DNA from: Acidiferrobacter thiooxydans
GTDB lineage: Bacteria > Pseudomonadota > Gammaproteobacteria > Acidiferrobacterales > Acidiferrobacteraceae
Assembly (NCBI RefSeq): GCF_003333315.1
Contig: NZ_PSYR01000001.1
Location: 522,501 to 586,500 of the forward strand
DNA length: 64,000 nucleotides
Reading direction: 5' to 3'
In this document: piece after piece, positions 43,485 to 52,395 of the stretch
Position numbering within the stretch: position 1 is the first letter of the stretch
Layout: the number at the start of each line of letters is the position of its first letter
Translations under genes and position numbers: made by a program
The notes under the pieces: generated by a model
What the model was told of the DNA's origin: nothing
Seen by the model: the letters and a program-made list of their open reading frames with translations, nothing else
Databases searched by the model: none

Positions 43485-44198
43485 ATGATTGTGTTGCTCA
43501 CCGATTTCGGGGCGGCCGATCCCTATGTGGGTCAGGTGCGCCTGCGGCTTGCAGAAGGCGCGCCCGGGGTTCCGGTCATCGATCTCTTTCATGATCTGCC
43601 CAATTTCGCAATCCAGGCCAGCGCCTACCTCCTCTACGCCTATTGCCGTGATGTCCCGGCGGACGCGGTGATCATGGCGGTCGTCGATCCGGGGGTGGGT
43701 GGTGCGCGCCATGCCATTGTCTTGCGCGCCGGTGGACGCATCTACGTCGGTCCCGACAATGGTCTTTTCGAGATGGTGGCGCGGCGCGACGGGGTGGAGT
43801 CCTGCGAGGCCCTGACCATACCGGCTAAAGTCGCGCCTACCTTTCATGGACGCGATGTGTTCGCGCCGGCGGCCGCGGCCCTGGCGCGCGGTGCCCGCCC
43901 GAGCGCCCGTCCTGCGCCTTTGACGCGGTTTTCCGATTGGCCCGACGACTGGGCGCGCGTGCTGTTCATCGATCACTACGGGAATGCCGTAACCGGCCTG
44001 CGCGCGCGCCCGGGGTTGCGCGCACTCATGGCCGGAGGCCGTCGCTTAAAGCGCGCACGTTTTTTTGCCGAGGGCGCGCCCGGGGAGCCGTTTTTTTACG
44101 AAAACGCCAACGGCTTGATCGAGATCGCCGTCCGCGAGGGCTCGGCGGCCGCGATCCTGGGCCTACAGCTTGCCGACCCGCTGTTGATCCTGGACTGA
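43485..44198 (+). CDS. SAM hydroxide adenosyltransferase (DUF62 family)
   Basis: 237 aa. The family splits S-adenosylmethionine with water to adenosine and methionine and is related to fluorinase and chlorinase; physiological role is unclear. Seen: [13 protein letters not shown] (start), VVDPGVGG near residue 66, GPDNGL, and [12 protein letters not shown] near residue 121, which supply the Asp/Arg/His active-site set of the hydroxide type. No insertion typical of fluorinases is noted. The start follows an extended -10 box with no leader. Its 3' end overlaps the end of uvrA on the other strand by 36 nt. Confidence 0.87.
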   Translation: MIVLLTDFGAADPYVGQVRLRLAEGAPGVPVIDLFHDLPNFAIQASAYLLYAYCRDVPADAVIMAVVDPGVGGARHAIVLRAGGRIYVGPDNGLFEMVARRDGVESCEALTIPAKVAPTFHGRDVFAPAAAALARGARPSARPAPLTRFSDWPDDWARVLFIDHYGNAVTGLRARPGLRALMAGGRRLKRARFFAEGAPGEPFFYENANGLIEIAVREGSAAAILGLQLADPLLILD

Positions 44199-47039
44199 GG
44201 CCGCGGAGGGGCGCCCATGGCGCTCGAGGACCTGCCGCAGGTAGCGCCCGGTGTGCGACGAGAGGTGGGCGGCCACTGCCTCGGGCGTGCCGCTGGCGAC
44301 CACGCGGCCGCCGCCGCTACCACCTTCCGGGCCGAGGTCCACGAGGTAATCCGCAGTCTTTATGACGTCGAGATTGTGCTCGATGACGACCACGGTGTTG
44401 CCCCGGTCCGTCAATGTCTGGAGTACGCCGATCAATTGGCGGATATCGTGGAAATGGAGGCCCGTGGTCGGCTCGTCGAGGATGTAGAGCGTCCGCCCGG
44501 TGTCACGTTTCGAGAGCTCGCGCGCAAGCTTGATGCGTTGCGCCTCACCGCCGGACAGGGTCGTTGCCGACTGCCCGAGAGTGAGGTAGGCGAGCCCCAC
44601 GTCGGTCAGGGTCTCGAGCTTGCGGCGTATCGCCGGGACGGCCTCGAAGAAGGTCAGGGCCTCCTCCACGGTCATCTGCAGGATCTCGTGGATGGTCCGG
44701 CCCTTGTAGCGGATCTCGAGTGTCTCGCGGTTGTAGCGCATGCCCTTGCAGATATCGCACGGCACATACATGTCGGGCAGGAAGTGCATCTCGACTTTGA
44801 CGAGACCATCGCCCTCGCAGGCCTCGCAGCGTCCGCCACGGACATTGAATGAGAACCGCCCTGGACCGAATCCGCGCTCACGGGCCTCGACGGTGGCGGC
44901 GAAGAGGTCGCGCAGGGGGGTAAAAAGGCCGGTATACGTGGCCGGATTGGAGCGCGGTGTCCGCCCGATCGGGCTTTGATCGATGTCGACGACCTTGTCG
45001 AAGGCCTCCAGGCCATCGATGCTGCTGTGCGCCGCGACATCCAGTCGCGTTTTGTTCAGATGGTTGGCGGCGGCGGCATACAGTGTATCGTTGATGAGTG
45101 TGGATTTGCCCGACCCGGAGACCCCGGTCACGCAGGTCAGGGCCGCGACCGGGATGCCTACGTCGATGCCGCGCAGGTTGTTGCCGCGCGCCCCACGGAT
45201 CACGATCTCGCCCTGCCCGCTGCGGCGCATCGGCGGTACCGGGATCTCCTCGACACCCTTTAGGTATTTCCCGGTCAGGGAATCGGGGTTTTCCATGATC
45301 TGCGCGGGAGTCCCTTGGGCCACGATCCGCCCGCCGTGAACCCCGGCGCCGGGGCCGACATCCACGACGTGGTCGGCGGCCAGGATCGCCTCCTCGTCGT
45401 GTTCGACGACGATGACGGTGTTGCCCATGTCGCGCAGGGTCTCCAGGGTCGCGAGCAGGCGGCCATTATCACGTTGGTGCAGGCCGATGGACGGCTCGTC
45501 CAGGACGTACATGACGCCGACCAGTCCCGCGCCGATCTGCGATGCCAGCCGGATGCGCTGTGCCTCGCCGCCTGACAGGGTCTCCGCGGAACGCGCGAGG
45601 GTCAGGTAATCGAGGCCCACGTTCACGAGAAATTTGAGGCGCTCGCTGATCTCGTGGATGATCTTGGCGGCGATCACCCCGCGCTGGCCGGGGAGCAGCA
45701 GATGCTGAAAGAATCCATGGGCCTCGTGAATGGATAGCCCCGTGACCTCATGGATGGCGCGCGCGTCGATGAATACGTTGCGCGCCTCCTCGCGCAGCCG
45801 GCTGCCGGCGCAGACCTCGCAGACCTGGTTGCCGATAAAGCGCGCGAGTTCGTCCCGTACGCTGGCCGACTCCGTGTCGCGATAGCGGCGTTCCATGTTG
45901 GGGATCACGCCCTCGAACGGGTGTTTGCGTCGATGCCGCCGTCCGCGGTCCACATAGCTGAAGGTGATCGACTCCTCGCCACTGCCATACAGGATGACCT
46001 GCCGGACCTTTTTGGGGAGGTCCTCGAAGGGGGTCTCGATATCGACGCCATAGTACCGGGTGATCGACTCCAGGAGCTGAAAATAGAATGGGTTGCGGCG
46101 GTCCCATCCGCGTATTGCGCCCGCCGGCAGGCTCAAGGTCGGGTCTTGTATGAGGCGTTCGGGGTCGAAGAACTGGCGAACGCCGAGACCGTCGCAGCTC
46201 GGACAGGCGCCGGCGGGGTTATTGAAAGAAAAGATCCGCGGCTCCAGTTCCGCGAGACTGAAGCCGCAATGGGGGCAGGCGTAGCGCGCCGAGAACAGCA
46301 ATTCCTGCGCCACCTCGCCATCGCCGGGCAGGGTCACGAGGCGCACGAGACCTTCCGACAGCGACAAGGCGTTCTCGAAGGACTCGGCGAGCCGCGACTC
46401 CTGCCCAGGGCGCAGCACCAGGCGGTCGACCACCGCTTCGACCGTGTGTTTTTGGGTCTTGGCAAGCGGCGGGGCCTCGCCAAGCTCGACCACCTGTCCA
46501 TCGATACGCGCACGGACATAGCCGCGCGCCTTCAGTTCCTCGAGCTTGTTCAAGGCCTCGCCCTTGCGTCCCGATATGACCGGCGCCAGCACCATGGCCT
46601 TGGTCCCGGGGGGGAGGGTCAGGGCCTCGTCGACCATTTGCGTCACGGTCTTGGCGTCCAGGGCGACATCGTGCCGCGGGCAGCGCGGTTCACCCACGCG
46701 CGCGTAGAGCAGTCGCAGATAATCGTAGATCTCGGTAACGGTCCCGACCGTGGAGCGAGGATTGTGCGAGGTGCTCTTTTGTTCGATGGAGATCGCGGGG
46801 GACAGCCCTTCGATCAGGTCGACGTCGGGTTTGGCCATGAGCGACAGGAACTGCCGCGCGTAGGCAGACAGGGACTCTACGTAGCGGCGTTGCCCTTCGG
46901 CATACAAGGTGTCGAACGCGAGCGAGGACTTGCCCGAGCCCGACAGCCCGGTAATGACGATAAGACGGTCGCGCGGCAGATCCAGGTCGAGGTTTTTCAG
47001 GTTGTGCGTGCGCACGCCCCGCAAACGAATGAGGTCCAT
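44163..47039 (-). CDS. uvrA: UvrABC excinuclease subunit A
   Basis: 958 aa. Damage-recognition ATPase of nucleotide excision repair. Two ABC modules: Walker [13 protein letters not shown] near residue 31 and [13 protein letters not shown] near residue 645, with [12 protein letters not shown] signatures. Zinc modules CPHCGFSL...CPSCDG and CEACEGDG...CDICKG. Runs towards the DUF62 gene and away from ssb, the usual uvrA-ssb divergent pairing in gammaproteobacteria. I found no clear LexA box in the intergenic region. Confidence 0.97.
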   Translation of the reverse strand: MDLIRLRGVRTHNLKNLDLDLPRDRLIVITGLSGSGKSSLAFDTLYAEGQRRYVESLSAYARQFLSLMAKPDVDLIEGLSPAISIEQKSTSHNPRSTVGTVTEIYDYLRLLYARVGEPRCPRHDVALDAKTVTQMVDEALTLPPGTKAMVLAPVISGRKGEALNKLEELKARGYVRARIDGQVVELGEAPPLAKTQKHTVEAVVDRLVLRPGQESRLAESFENALSLSEGLVRLVTLPGDGEVAQELLFSARYACPHCGFSLAELEPRIFSFNNPAGACPSCDGLGVRQFFDPERLIQDPTLSLPAGAIRGWDRRNPFYFQLLESITRYYGVDIETPFEDLPKKVRQVILYGSGEESITFSYVDRGRRHRRKHPFEGVIPNMERRYRDTESASVRDELARFIGNQVCEVCAGSRLREEARNVFIDARAIHEVTGLSIHEAHGFFQHLLLPGQRGVIAAKIIHEISERLKFLVNVGLDYLTLARSAETLSGGEAQRIRLASQIGAGLVGVMYVLDEPSIGLHQRDNGRLLATLETLRDMGNTVIVVEHDEEAILAADHVVDVGPGAGVHGGRIVAQGTPAQIMENPDSLTGKYLKGVEEIPVPPMRRSGQGEIVIRGARGNNLRGIDVGIPVAALTCVTGVSGSGKSTLINDTLYAAAANHLNKTRLDVAAHSSIDGLEAFDKVVDIDQSPIGRTPRSNPATYTGLFTPLRDLFAATVEARERGFGPGRFSFNVRGGRCEACEGDGLVKVEMHFLPDMYVPCDICKGMRYNRETLEIRYKGRTIHEILQMTVEEALTFFEAVPAIRRKLETLTDVGLAYLTLGQSATTLSGGEAQRIKLARELSKRDTGRTLYILDEPTTGLHFHDIRQLIGVLQTLTDRGNTVVVIEHNLDVIKTADYLVDLGPEGGSGGGRVVASGTPEAVAAHLSSHTGRYLRQVLERHGRPSAASVQDQQRVGKL

Positions 47040-47357
47040 AGGTTGTTTCGGGCCGGAGTAAATCGGGTACTATACGGCGCACGGCCAGGCAAAGGCAAAG
47101 AGCGAACGGATGGCCACGTGCGCCCTGTCCGTGGCTTGGTCCCGCCAAGGCCGGTGCGCCAAGGGCTGGTTGAGTCCGCCGATGGCGCACCATAGACCTA
47201 GGGGTTCGGCGGTCCGAATTGTCCAGGGCCCCTCTCTATCCAAGGCCGAGGGGGTGACATAAACTAAGGCCTTATCCAGGCGGGGTCGCGGGCCATGACG
47301 GTCTCGCGCCCTGCCGGCGGGCCCTTCAGGGCCCGTTTCCATCCCGAGGGAGGCGTT
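47040..47357. other. uvrA-ssb divergent intergenic region
   Basis: 318 nt. Holds the minus-strand uvrA promoter above. TAAACT near 47264 could be a -10 for ssb. Many relatives have a transporter gene between uvrA and ssb; none is seen here. Confidence 0.5.
47069..47098 (-). promoter_or_regulatory. Candidate uvrA promoter
   Basis: On the minus strand: -35 TTGCCT (47098-47093), 18-bp spacer, -10 TATAGT (47074-47069), about 30 nt before the uvrA ATG. Confidence 0.55.
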
Positions 47358-47834
47358 ATGGCGCGCGGCATCAACAAGGTCATCCTGATAGGCAATCTCG
47401 GCAAGGACCCGGAGATCCGTTACGTGCCGAACGGCGGTGCGGTGGCCAATCTGAATATCGCCACCTCCGAGTCATGGAAGGACAAGGCGACCGGCGAGAA
47501 GCAGGAGCGGACCGAGTGGCACCGGGTCGTATTCTTCGGAAAGCTTGCGGAAATCGCGAGCGAGTACCTGAAGAAAGGGGCACAGATCTACGTCGAGGGA
47601 CGCCTGCAGACGCGTAAGTGGCAGGACAAGTCGGGGCAGGACCGCTACACGACCGAGATTGTGGGTAGCGAACTGCAGATGCTGGGTGGCCGTGGCGGTC
47701 CCGGCGGAGGCGAAGGGCCACCCGCGGACCTGTCCTACGACTCGCCCGCATCCGGCCCGAGTGGCCGATCGACCCCGTCGTCGGCGCCGGCCCCGGGCGG
47801 CGGGGAGGACTTCGACGACGACATCCCATTTTAG
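47358..47834 (+). CDS. ssb: Single-stranded DNA-binding protein
   Basis: 158 aa from ATG at 47358 with GAGGGAGG upstream; a longer frame from 47295 adds residues not seen in SSB. OB fold ([20 protein letters not shown], residues 3-22; [19 protein letters not shown]), a Gly/Pro/Ser-rich linker from about residue 112, and the acidic DFDDDIPF tip that recruits repair and replication partners. Confidence 0.97.
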   Translation: MARGINKVILIGNLGKDPEIRYVPNGGAVANLNIATSESWKDKATGEKQERTEWHRVVFFGKLAEIASEYLKKGAQIYVEGRLQTRKWQDKSGQDRYTTEIVGSELQMLGGRGGPGGGEGPPADLSYDSPASGPSGRSTPSSAPAPGGGEDFDDDIPF

Positions 47835-47862
47835 AGTTTACCTAGCATAAATTCTGTGAACA

Positions 47863-47897
47863 AACCCCGGAAAGGCTAGATCCTTCCGGGGTTTTTC
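47863..47897 (+). terminator. Terminator after ssb
   Basis: AACCCCGGAA (47863-47872) pairs with TTCCGGGGTT (47884-47893), followed by a short T-rich tract. Confidence 0.9.
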
Positions 47898-48156
47898 GTT
47901 CACACAAATAAAGGGGTGCCGCTAGGGGCGGAGTAGGCGACGCCTCCTACAGCGTTGCTGGTGCGCTCGGGCCTCGGTGGCCAAATGGTGAAGTTAAAAA
48001 GGGGCGCGGCGACCATGTATGTGCCTTATCTACCAAAACGCGCCGTAGCGCCCCGCCTGTAACTGCGTAACGAAACTTACGCCATAGCCGTTTAGGCTTG
48101 GTGGGAGTAGTTCAGCGTACATCCATGTGTTTACTTCGACGAAGAATCTGCCAGGA
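47898..48156. other. Intergenic region with imperfect inverted repeats
   Basis: No gene seen. GGGGCGC-GGCG (48001-48011) is complementary to CGCC-gta-GCGCCCC (48041-48054), a stem-loop with a 3-nt bulge. GCGTAA (48065-48070) with TTACGC (48077-48082) is a shorter one. They could be remains of a mobile repeat or simply structure; I cannot tell. Confidence 0.4.
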
Positions 48157-48172
48157 TGTACATGTATGTACA
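48157..48172 (+). promoter_or_regulatory. Palindromic operator before vapB
   Basis: TGTACAT-GT-ATGTACA, a perfect 7-bp inverted repeat 10 nt before the vapB ATG and touching the ribosome binding site. A half-site TACAT lies upstream near 48116. Type II antitoxins usually bind such repeats to repress their own operon, so this is the likely VapB operator. Confidence 0.7.
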
Positions 48173-48182
48173 GGAGATTCTC

Positions 48183-48419
48183 ATGACGACGACAAAGATT
48201 TTCAAGAACGGCAACTCGCAAGCGGTGCGCATCCCCGCTGAGCTAGCCTATGATCGTGTCGATCTGGATCTGGAGATCGAATGCATTGGCGACGAGATCC
48301 GTATCCGACCGGCACGCCGACGACTAAATCATCTGCTCGACAAATTCGGCCGGTTCTCCGCCGATTTCATGGCTGAAGGCCGCGGCGACAGTCAGGAAGC
48401 CGATCGGGACGCGTTGTGA
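48183..48419 (+). CDS. vapB: VapB-type antitoxin (AbrB/MazE fold)
   Basis: 78 aa from ATG at 48183, with CAGGAG 7 nt upstream; an earlier in-frame ATG at 48156 overlaps the operator. Swapped-hairpin DNA-binding domain TTTKIFKNGNSQAVRIPAEL at residues 2-21, and an acidic C-terminal tail that would bind the toxin groove. The stop overlaps the first codon of the vapC remnant. The toxin gene is broken, so this is an orphan antitoxin in the present sequence. Confidence 0.85.
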   Translation: MTTTKIFKNGNSQAVRIPAELAYDRVDLDLEIECIGDEIRIRPARRRLNHLLDKFGRFSADFMAEGRGDSQEADRDAL

Positions 48420-48770
48420 CCCCGAAATATATGCGCGACACTAAAATATGTGTATCTATCTGATAAAGCACCATCCACCCGAGGTGGCCGCGTGTTTTGC
48501 GCGGTGCTATGTGGCGAGGTGGTAATTTCCTCGATCACGCTAGCCGAACTCGAGTGCGGCGTCACATGCTCCGGCGATGCGCAGTCCGGCAACCGTGCTG
48601 CCTTGTCCTCATTGCTGGTCGACCTCGCGGTTGCTCTTTTTGATGCGGCGGCTGCCACCGCCTGTGTTCCCAGCGGACCATGGTGCATGTTTTGATTGGG
48701 GCTCACCGCACAAGCGGCCCGCGCATCCCCTAGCTACACTTGATGGCGCCATCCTGAGATCGCCAATGCG
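48416..48770 (+). pseudogene. vapC: vapC toxin remnant (PIN-domain ribonuclease)
   Basis: Pieces of a VapC protein lie in successive frames. GTG 48416 reads VTPKYM-RDTKIC, where the expected LDTN has decayed, though the first catalytic aspartate position survives. A shift gives IYLIKHHPPEVAA, then stop. A second shift gives GEVVISSITLAELECGV with the conserved glutamate, then a stop at about 48694. Downstream HKRPAHPLATLDGAI may be the worn KRDALD..LIAAH part. At least two frameshifts and several stops make it non-functional. The 3' boundary is approximate. Confidence 0.75.
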
Positions 48771-49214
48771 TGGGGTTTCGGCTTCCGGCCGAGATTGTTC
48801 TTGCCGGGATTTTATCGTTTTTTGCGTGGCACCGATATCGTTCTCGAGGGCCCGTAAGGCCCGTGGCGTCCTTGCAGGGCTTCATGCGACGCCTAGGCGG
48901 CGCCGCTTTGTGATCAGAAAGGCCTCGGTTGGCGCAAGCGGCCCTTTCGTCAATGAGGGTTCGCGGGAGGCGGGGCGGCGGACATGCCGGCGCCACCGCT
49001 TGCCTTTCCATGATCTATTATTACCAAGAGGATATCGGATGCGATGGCGGGATGGGGTCACCTCCGGGTACCGGCACGATTCATCGTGGGTGCCAACGGG
49101 CCGACAGCTGCGGGAAGATGGCAGGCCCGACTGGCATGTCAGCCAAGGGTAGGGCCTAGGCATCGTGGGGCCGGGGACCGCGCCCGCCACTCGCGAACAT
49201 GAGGAGAAGGATTA
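48771..49214 (+). other. Gene-free region before the rusticyanin gene
   Basis: 444 nt with no convincing protein or RNA; open frames lack ribosome binding sites and family character. The start of the rusticyanin transcript is not clearly marked by a consensus promoter. Confidence 0.4.
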
Positions 49215-49793
49215 ATGACAGGGAATTATGCTGATGGGCGCCGCGCGGGCTGGGTACGGGCGCTAACGGGGGTGGTGCTCGGGGTAGGGGCCCTGCTTCA
49301 GGCCGGTGTTGCGTCGGCGGGGCCGCTGGTGCGCACCGGCGCATTTAAGGAGGCGACATCATCGCAGGTGCGGGCCATGTTGGCCCGGGATAATGGGACG
49401 GTGCACGGCACGATTGTCTCCTATCGCGGGTCCGTGGCGCGCGTCACGGTCGTGGTGCCGCAGCCCGAGTTTCCATTCCCGAAATTCGAGATCCATCATG
49501 TCGACAACCCGACGCTCGACTTGCGGGCCGGGACGACCGTGAAATTCACGTTCATAGATCGCGTCATGGGCTTTAGCCACAGCTTTCAGATCACGCGCAA
49601 GGCCCCGCCATTTCCCATGTTCCCGAAGATCCGGCCGGTGTTGGCGGGAACCGAGCTGTCACCGCCACCCGGGGACGGGAAGTCGGTATATGCGGATTTC
49701 ACCTGGCGCCCGGCCGCCGGACACTACTATTACCTGTGCGCGATCCCCGGACATGCCCACATGGGTATGTTCGGCGCGATAATCGTGAAATAA
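49215..49793 (+). CDS. rus: Rusticyanin-like type 1 blue copper protein
   Basis: 192 aa precursor. Signal peptide of ~35 residues with hydrophobic core WVRALTGVVLGVGALL and likely cut after ASA, so periplasmic. The mature part aligns with Acidithiobacillus rusticyanin. It has the FKEATSSQVRAML start and the PEFPFPKFEIHHVDNPTL block. Copper ligands are His122 (GFSHSF), Cys175, His180 and Met185 (LCAIPGHAHMGMF). The H-53-C-5-H-5-M spacing equals rusticyanin H85/C138/H143/M148. The Ser after the first His is kept. Rusticyanins carry electrons from outer-membrane cytochrome c in acid iron oxidation. GAGGAGAAGG precedes the ATG. No cytochrome or oxidase genes are beside it, unlike the A. ferrooxidans rus operon. 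Confidence 0.92.
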   Translation: MTGNYADGRRAGWVRALTGVVLGVGALLQAGVASAGPLVRTGAFKEATSSQVRAMLARDNGTVHGTIVSYRGSVARVTVVVPQPEFPFPKFEIHHVDNPTLDLRAGTTVKFTFIDRVMGFSHSFQITRKAPPFPMFPKIRPVLAGTELSPPPGDGKSVYADFTWRPAAGHYYYLCAIPGHAHMGMFGAIIVK

Positions 49794-49976
49794 AGGGATC
49801 GAAAATCCGAGTGTGATCCGCGGCGGCCCAAAGGGGGCTCGTTGGGTAGACCGGGAGGTCGGCCGGCGAGGCCTACACGGCGCCGGGCGCGTGCGGGGCT
49901 TATGGCGTGGGCATACCGGCACGTTCCTCGTCGCTGTGCGCGCGGGGTCCGGTTACGAGAGGCAAGGGGGTTGGGT

Positions 49977-50840
49977 ATGGTAGTCGGGAAATCACAAGGT
50001 CCGCTGGAGATGTTCCGCCAGGGTGTCGCCCTCTATCGGCGGGCCTTCGCGCTCTTGACCACGGAGTTCGTGGTTTTGCAGCTGACCACCATGCTGATGT
50101 TTGCACTTTTGGTATCAGCCCACATCCTGCCGATGCGCGCGCCGTCGACGTGGTCGGCGGGCTTGCGTGCCGCGCTGTTCTCCTGGGGTCTCGCGGTCGT
50201 GGCGCTGGTCTTGCAGATGGGCCTCATGCGCAGCCTGGCGAACGTCGCCGATGGCCGCAGCGCGCATTTTATGGATCTCTTGTGGGGTGTAAAGCGCGGC
50301 GAGGCCTGGCTGCTCGCGATTATCTTGCAAGTCCTGGGCCTTGTGATCTTGCAGGTCTTGGTGTGGTGTACGGCCGCGACCGGCATGCATGCGAGTGGTA
50401 ACCCCCAGCACCCCGTCGTCCTGCTCTATGGCCCATTGTGGCCGTTCCTGTTTCTGCTTGCCGCGATCCTGGTCCTGGGGTTTTTTGGCAACACCGTAAT
50501 CATGGCTATGGCCCTCGCGGCCCGTTATACGCTTCCGGCGTCTGCGGCCCTGCGCGCCGCTTTAAAGATCTTCCGTCGCGGCTACCGCCGCTATCTGTTT
50601 CTGAATCTCGCCGGCATCGGAACCTTGATGGGGGTGGGCCTGACGATTGCCGCGATCTCGGTCCTGCTCCTCATCCTTTTGCACGTCCTGGGTGCAGGCC
50701 CCCTTGGTCACGCCCTGCGCGCCCTTGTTTTCCTGGCAGCCATGTGCGCGATCGTGATCGCCGCGCTGATGTGGGGCGTGGTGTTGCTGGCCGCCTTCGT
50801 GATCGCGGGTGGTATGGTCGGGCCTGCCCACAAGCCCTGA
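49977..50840 (+). CDS. Polytopic membrane protein, function unknown
   Basis: 287 aa from ATG at 49977, preceded by AAGGGGG; a longer frame from 49842 has an Arg-rich unlikely N-terminus. Six or seven membrane segments at about residues 26-46, 62-82, 105-125, 142-178, 202-228 and 238-270; the loops are short and partly basic. It has the look of the YIP1/BPSS1780-like or glycerophosphodiester-phosphodiesterase membrane-domain type, but I do not recognise a family with confidence. It follows rusticyanin by 183 nt on the same strand, so an electron-transfer link is possible but unproven. Confidence 0.75.
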   Translation: MVVGKSQGPLEMFRQGVALYRRAFALLTTEFVVLQLTTMLMFALLVSAHILPMRAPSTWSAGLRAALFSWGLAVVALVLQMGLMRSLANVADGRSAHFMDLLWGVKRGEAWLLAIILQVLGLVILQVLVWCTAATGMHASGNPQHPVVLLYGPLWPFLFLLAAILVLGFFGNTVIMAMALAARYTLPASAALRAALKIFRRGYRRYLFLNLAGIGTLMGVGLTIAAISVLLLILLHVLGAGPLGHALRALVFLAAMCAIVIAALMWGVVLLAAFVIAGGMVGPAHKP

Positions 50841-51402
50841 TCGCGTCCGGATGTGTGGCGGCTCATCCGACCGTGACCAAAAGCGCGTCCAGCCCCATCG
50901 ACCCCTTGCAGTGTCGCCAACATTCTTCAGGGGTAGGCCTGTTGTGCCTGCCGGGCACGCCACACATGGCTGGACGACCTTGGGTCTACCAAAGGGGCGA
51001 GTTATCCGGTCGTCCACCATGAGAATCCTCGGCTTTTGTTTGTGGGGTGGCGTAGGCCGAGGCGCGGAAGGATATCGGACCCGCATTCCCGACGGCGACC
51101 CTTTCCCGCTCCCCTGGATCACTGCATCGGCGCAACCGGCTCGTGTCTATCGGTGCCGCCCGGGGCTATGGTGTGTTCCCAGGCTATCCTCGACCGGCCA
51201 CGGCATACCCGTGGCATTGTGGCGCCGTGTCATGACGGCCGCTTCGCCACGATTATTAATAAATAATTTGCTGAATTGCAAAAATAGAAAATAGTTAGGA
51301 TGTATAAAAAAACGCAATAAGACATTTTTCGCGCGGCCTGGATACACTGGCGGCGCAGGCGATCTAGCAGGGAATCACAATCATAACAAAGGGGAGGAGA
51401 TT
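50841..51402. other. Intergenic region with AT-rich promoter segment
   Basis: 562 nt. The first 400 nt are GC-rich with no recognisable gene. 51248-51330 is strikingly AT-rich (for example ATTATTAATAAATAATTTGC and TATAAAAAAACGCAATAAG) and precedes a strong ribosome binding site. A possible promoter is AAGACA (-35, near 51321), 18 bp, TACACT (-10, near 51345). Confidence 0.45.
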
Positions 51403-52152
51403 ATGAAACGAATGGAAAGCCGTTCGGGTCTGTGGCCGGGCCGCCTGATCATGCTCGTGGTCGGCTTGGGTCTGTTTGTGATGAGAATGCATCCGGCTTG
51501 GGCCGCGACGGTGTCGGTTACGGGGGGCGGGGACGCGGCGGCCTCCTTGGCGCAGATCGCGAAGGAGCTGGCGCCAGCCAAGCCGTTTTTCGCGACAAGC
51601 GATGGGAAATGGATCGCGCCGCTTATGTATATCGGCTCATTTGCGCTGCTGGCCAATGGCCTCATGCACCTCGATCCGGCGCGCAAGAAGGCCAGCGAGT
51701 TCGGCGTGGGTATCATCACAGCGACGGCCGGCATTATGTGGTGGCCGTTTCTGATCGCTATGATGGTGGCGCAGGGGCTTGGGCCGCTCACGAACCTCGT
51801 GACCGGGCTTGCCGGCATGTACGCGTTCTTCTTCACGGCCCTTGGGCTGACCCAGATCTTTCGTGTCGAATCGCGCCACCAGTTGGGTGCGGTCGCGATC
51901 TTCATAGGGTGGCTCACGGGCGTGTACGCCTACTTCTTTCTGACGACACCAGCCCCTACGGGGGGTACATGGATGTATCACTTTACTATAGCCCTGGTAT
52001 GGTTCGTGGCCATGAATCTCGCGGGCCTGTATATGCAGGGGCGGATGAATGAGCGCGTCCTGGGGTGGGTGGTGTCCTTCGCCGCCGTCTATACGTTCGC
52101 GGTGCCTGGGGTGCTTTGGTCTATGCCGCCTGGCCATCAAGGACCTTTCTAA
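51403..52152 (+). CDS. Membrane protein resembling the AmiS/UreI channel family
   Basis: 249 aa. Signal-like N-terminus (LIMLVVGLGLFVMRMHPAWA, residues 11-30), then about six membrane segments from residue 60 on. IAPLMYIGSFALLANGLMHL recalls the start of UreI/AmiS proteins (LLYVGxVLxxNGL). The central GLAGMYAFFFTALGLTQIF and the late GWVVSFAAVYTFAVPGVLW match the fourth and last segments in pattern. UreI is a proton-gated urea channel used for acid survival; AmiS moves amides. Identity is weak and the extra signal peptide is unusual, so another small membrane family is possible. No urease or amidase gene is in the window. GGGGAGGAG lies 5 nt upstream. Confidence 0.5.
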   Translation: MKRMESRSGLWPGRLIMLVVGLGLFVMRMHPAWAATVSVTGGGDAAASLAQIAKELAPAKPFFATSDGKWIAPLMYIGSFALLANGLMHLDPARKKASEFGVGIITATAGIMWWPFLIAMMVAQGLGPLTNLVTGLAGMYAFFFTALGLTQIFRVESRHQLGAVAIFIGWLTGVYAYFFLTTPAPTGGTWMYHFTIALVWFVAMNLAGLYMQGRMNERVLGWVVSFAAVYTFAVPGVLWSMPPGHQGPF

Positions 52153-52169
52153 AACGGAGGGGGTGTAGC

Positions 52170-52244
52170 ATGATGCCTTGGACGTTGGTGGAAATTGCCG
52201 TGGCCGGATGGGTGATTGCCGTGGCGCTATGGCTGGTCAATTAG
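52170..52244 (+). CDS. 24-residue membrane peptide
   Basis: ATG-ATG start with GGAGGGGG 6 nt upstream, 18 nt after the UreI-like gene. The product MMPWTLVEIAVAGWVIAVAL plus WLVN is a single hydrophobic helix. The clear ribosome binding site and tight spacing suggest a real small protein, perhaps a partner of the preceding channel-like protein. A terminator follows at 52358. Confidence 0.6.
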   Translation: MMPWTLVEIAVAGWVIAVALWLVN

Positions 52245-52357
52245 CGGTGCGGCAGGAGCCAATCCGGGGTGACGGGATCGAGGGGGAGTGGTCCAAGACG
52301 GGACGGACCGCATGAAGCGCTTGTAGGGAAAAAAGAAGGGGCGATGGGAGGTATTGA

Positions 52358-52395
52358 CCCGCGGCCGGCATGATCGCCGACCGCGGGTTTCGTTT
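52358..52395 (+). terminator. Terminator after the UreI-like gene pair
   Basis: CCCGCGG (52358-52364) pairs with CCGCGGG (52381-52387) around a 16-nt loop, followed by TTTCGTTT. Confidence 0.75.

Noticed and set aside
47040-47357. LexA (SOS) box shared by uvrA and ssb
   Set aside because: Looked for CTG-N10-CAG type palindromes and found none convincing.
48577-49152. 191-aa protein before the rusticyanin gene
   Set aside because: Starts inside the vapC remnant in another frame, Arg/Pro-rich, no ribosome binding site; its first part partly reflects the decayed vapC C-terminus.
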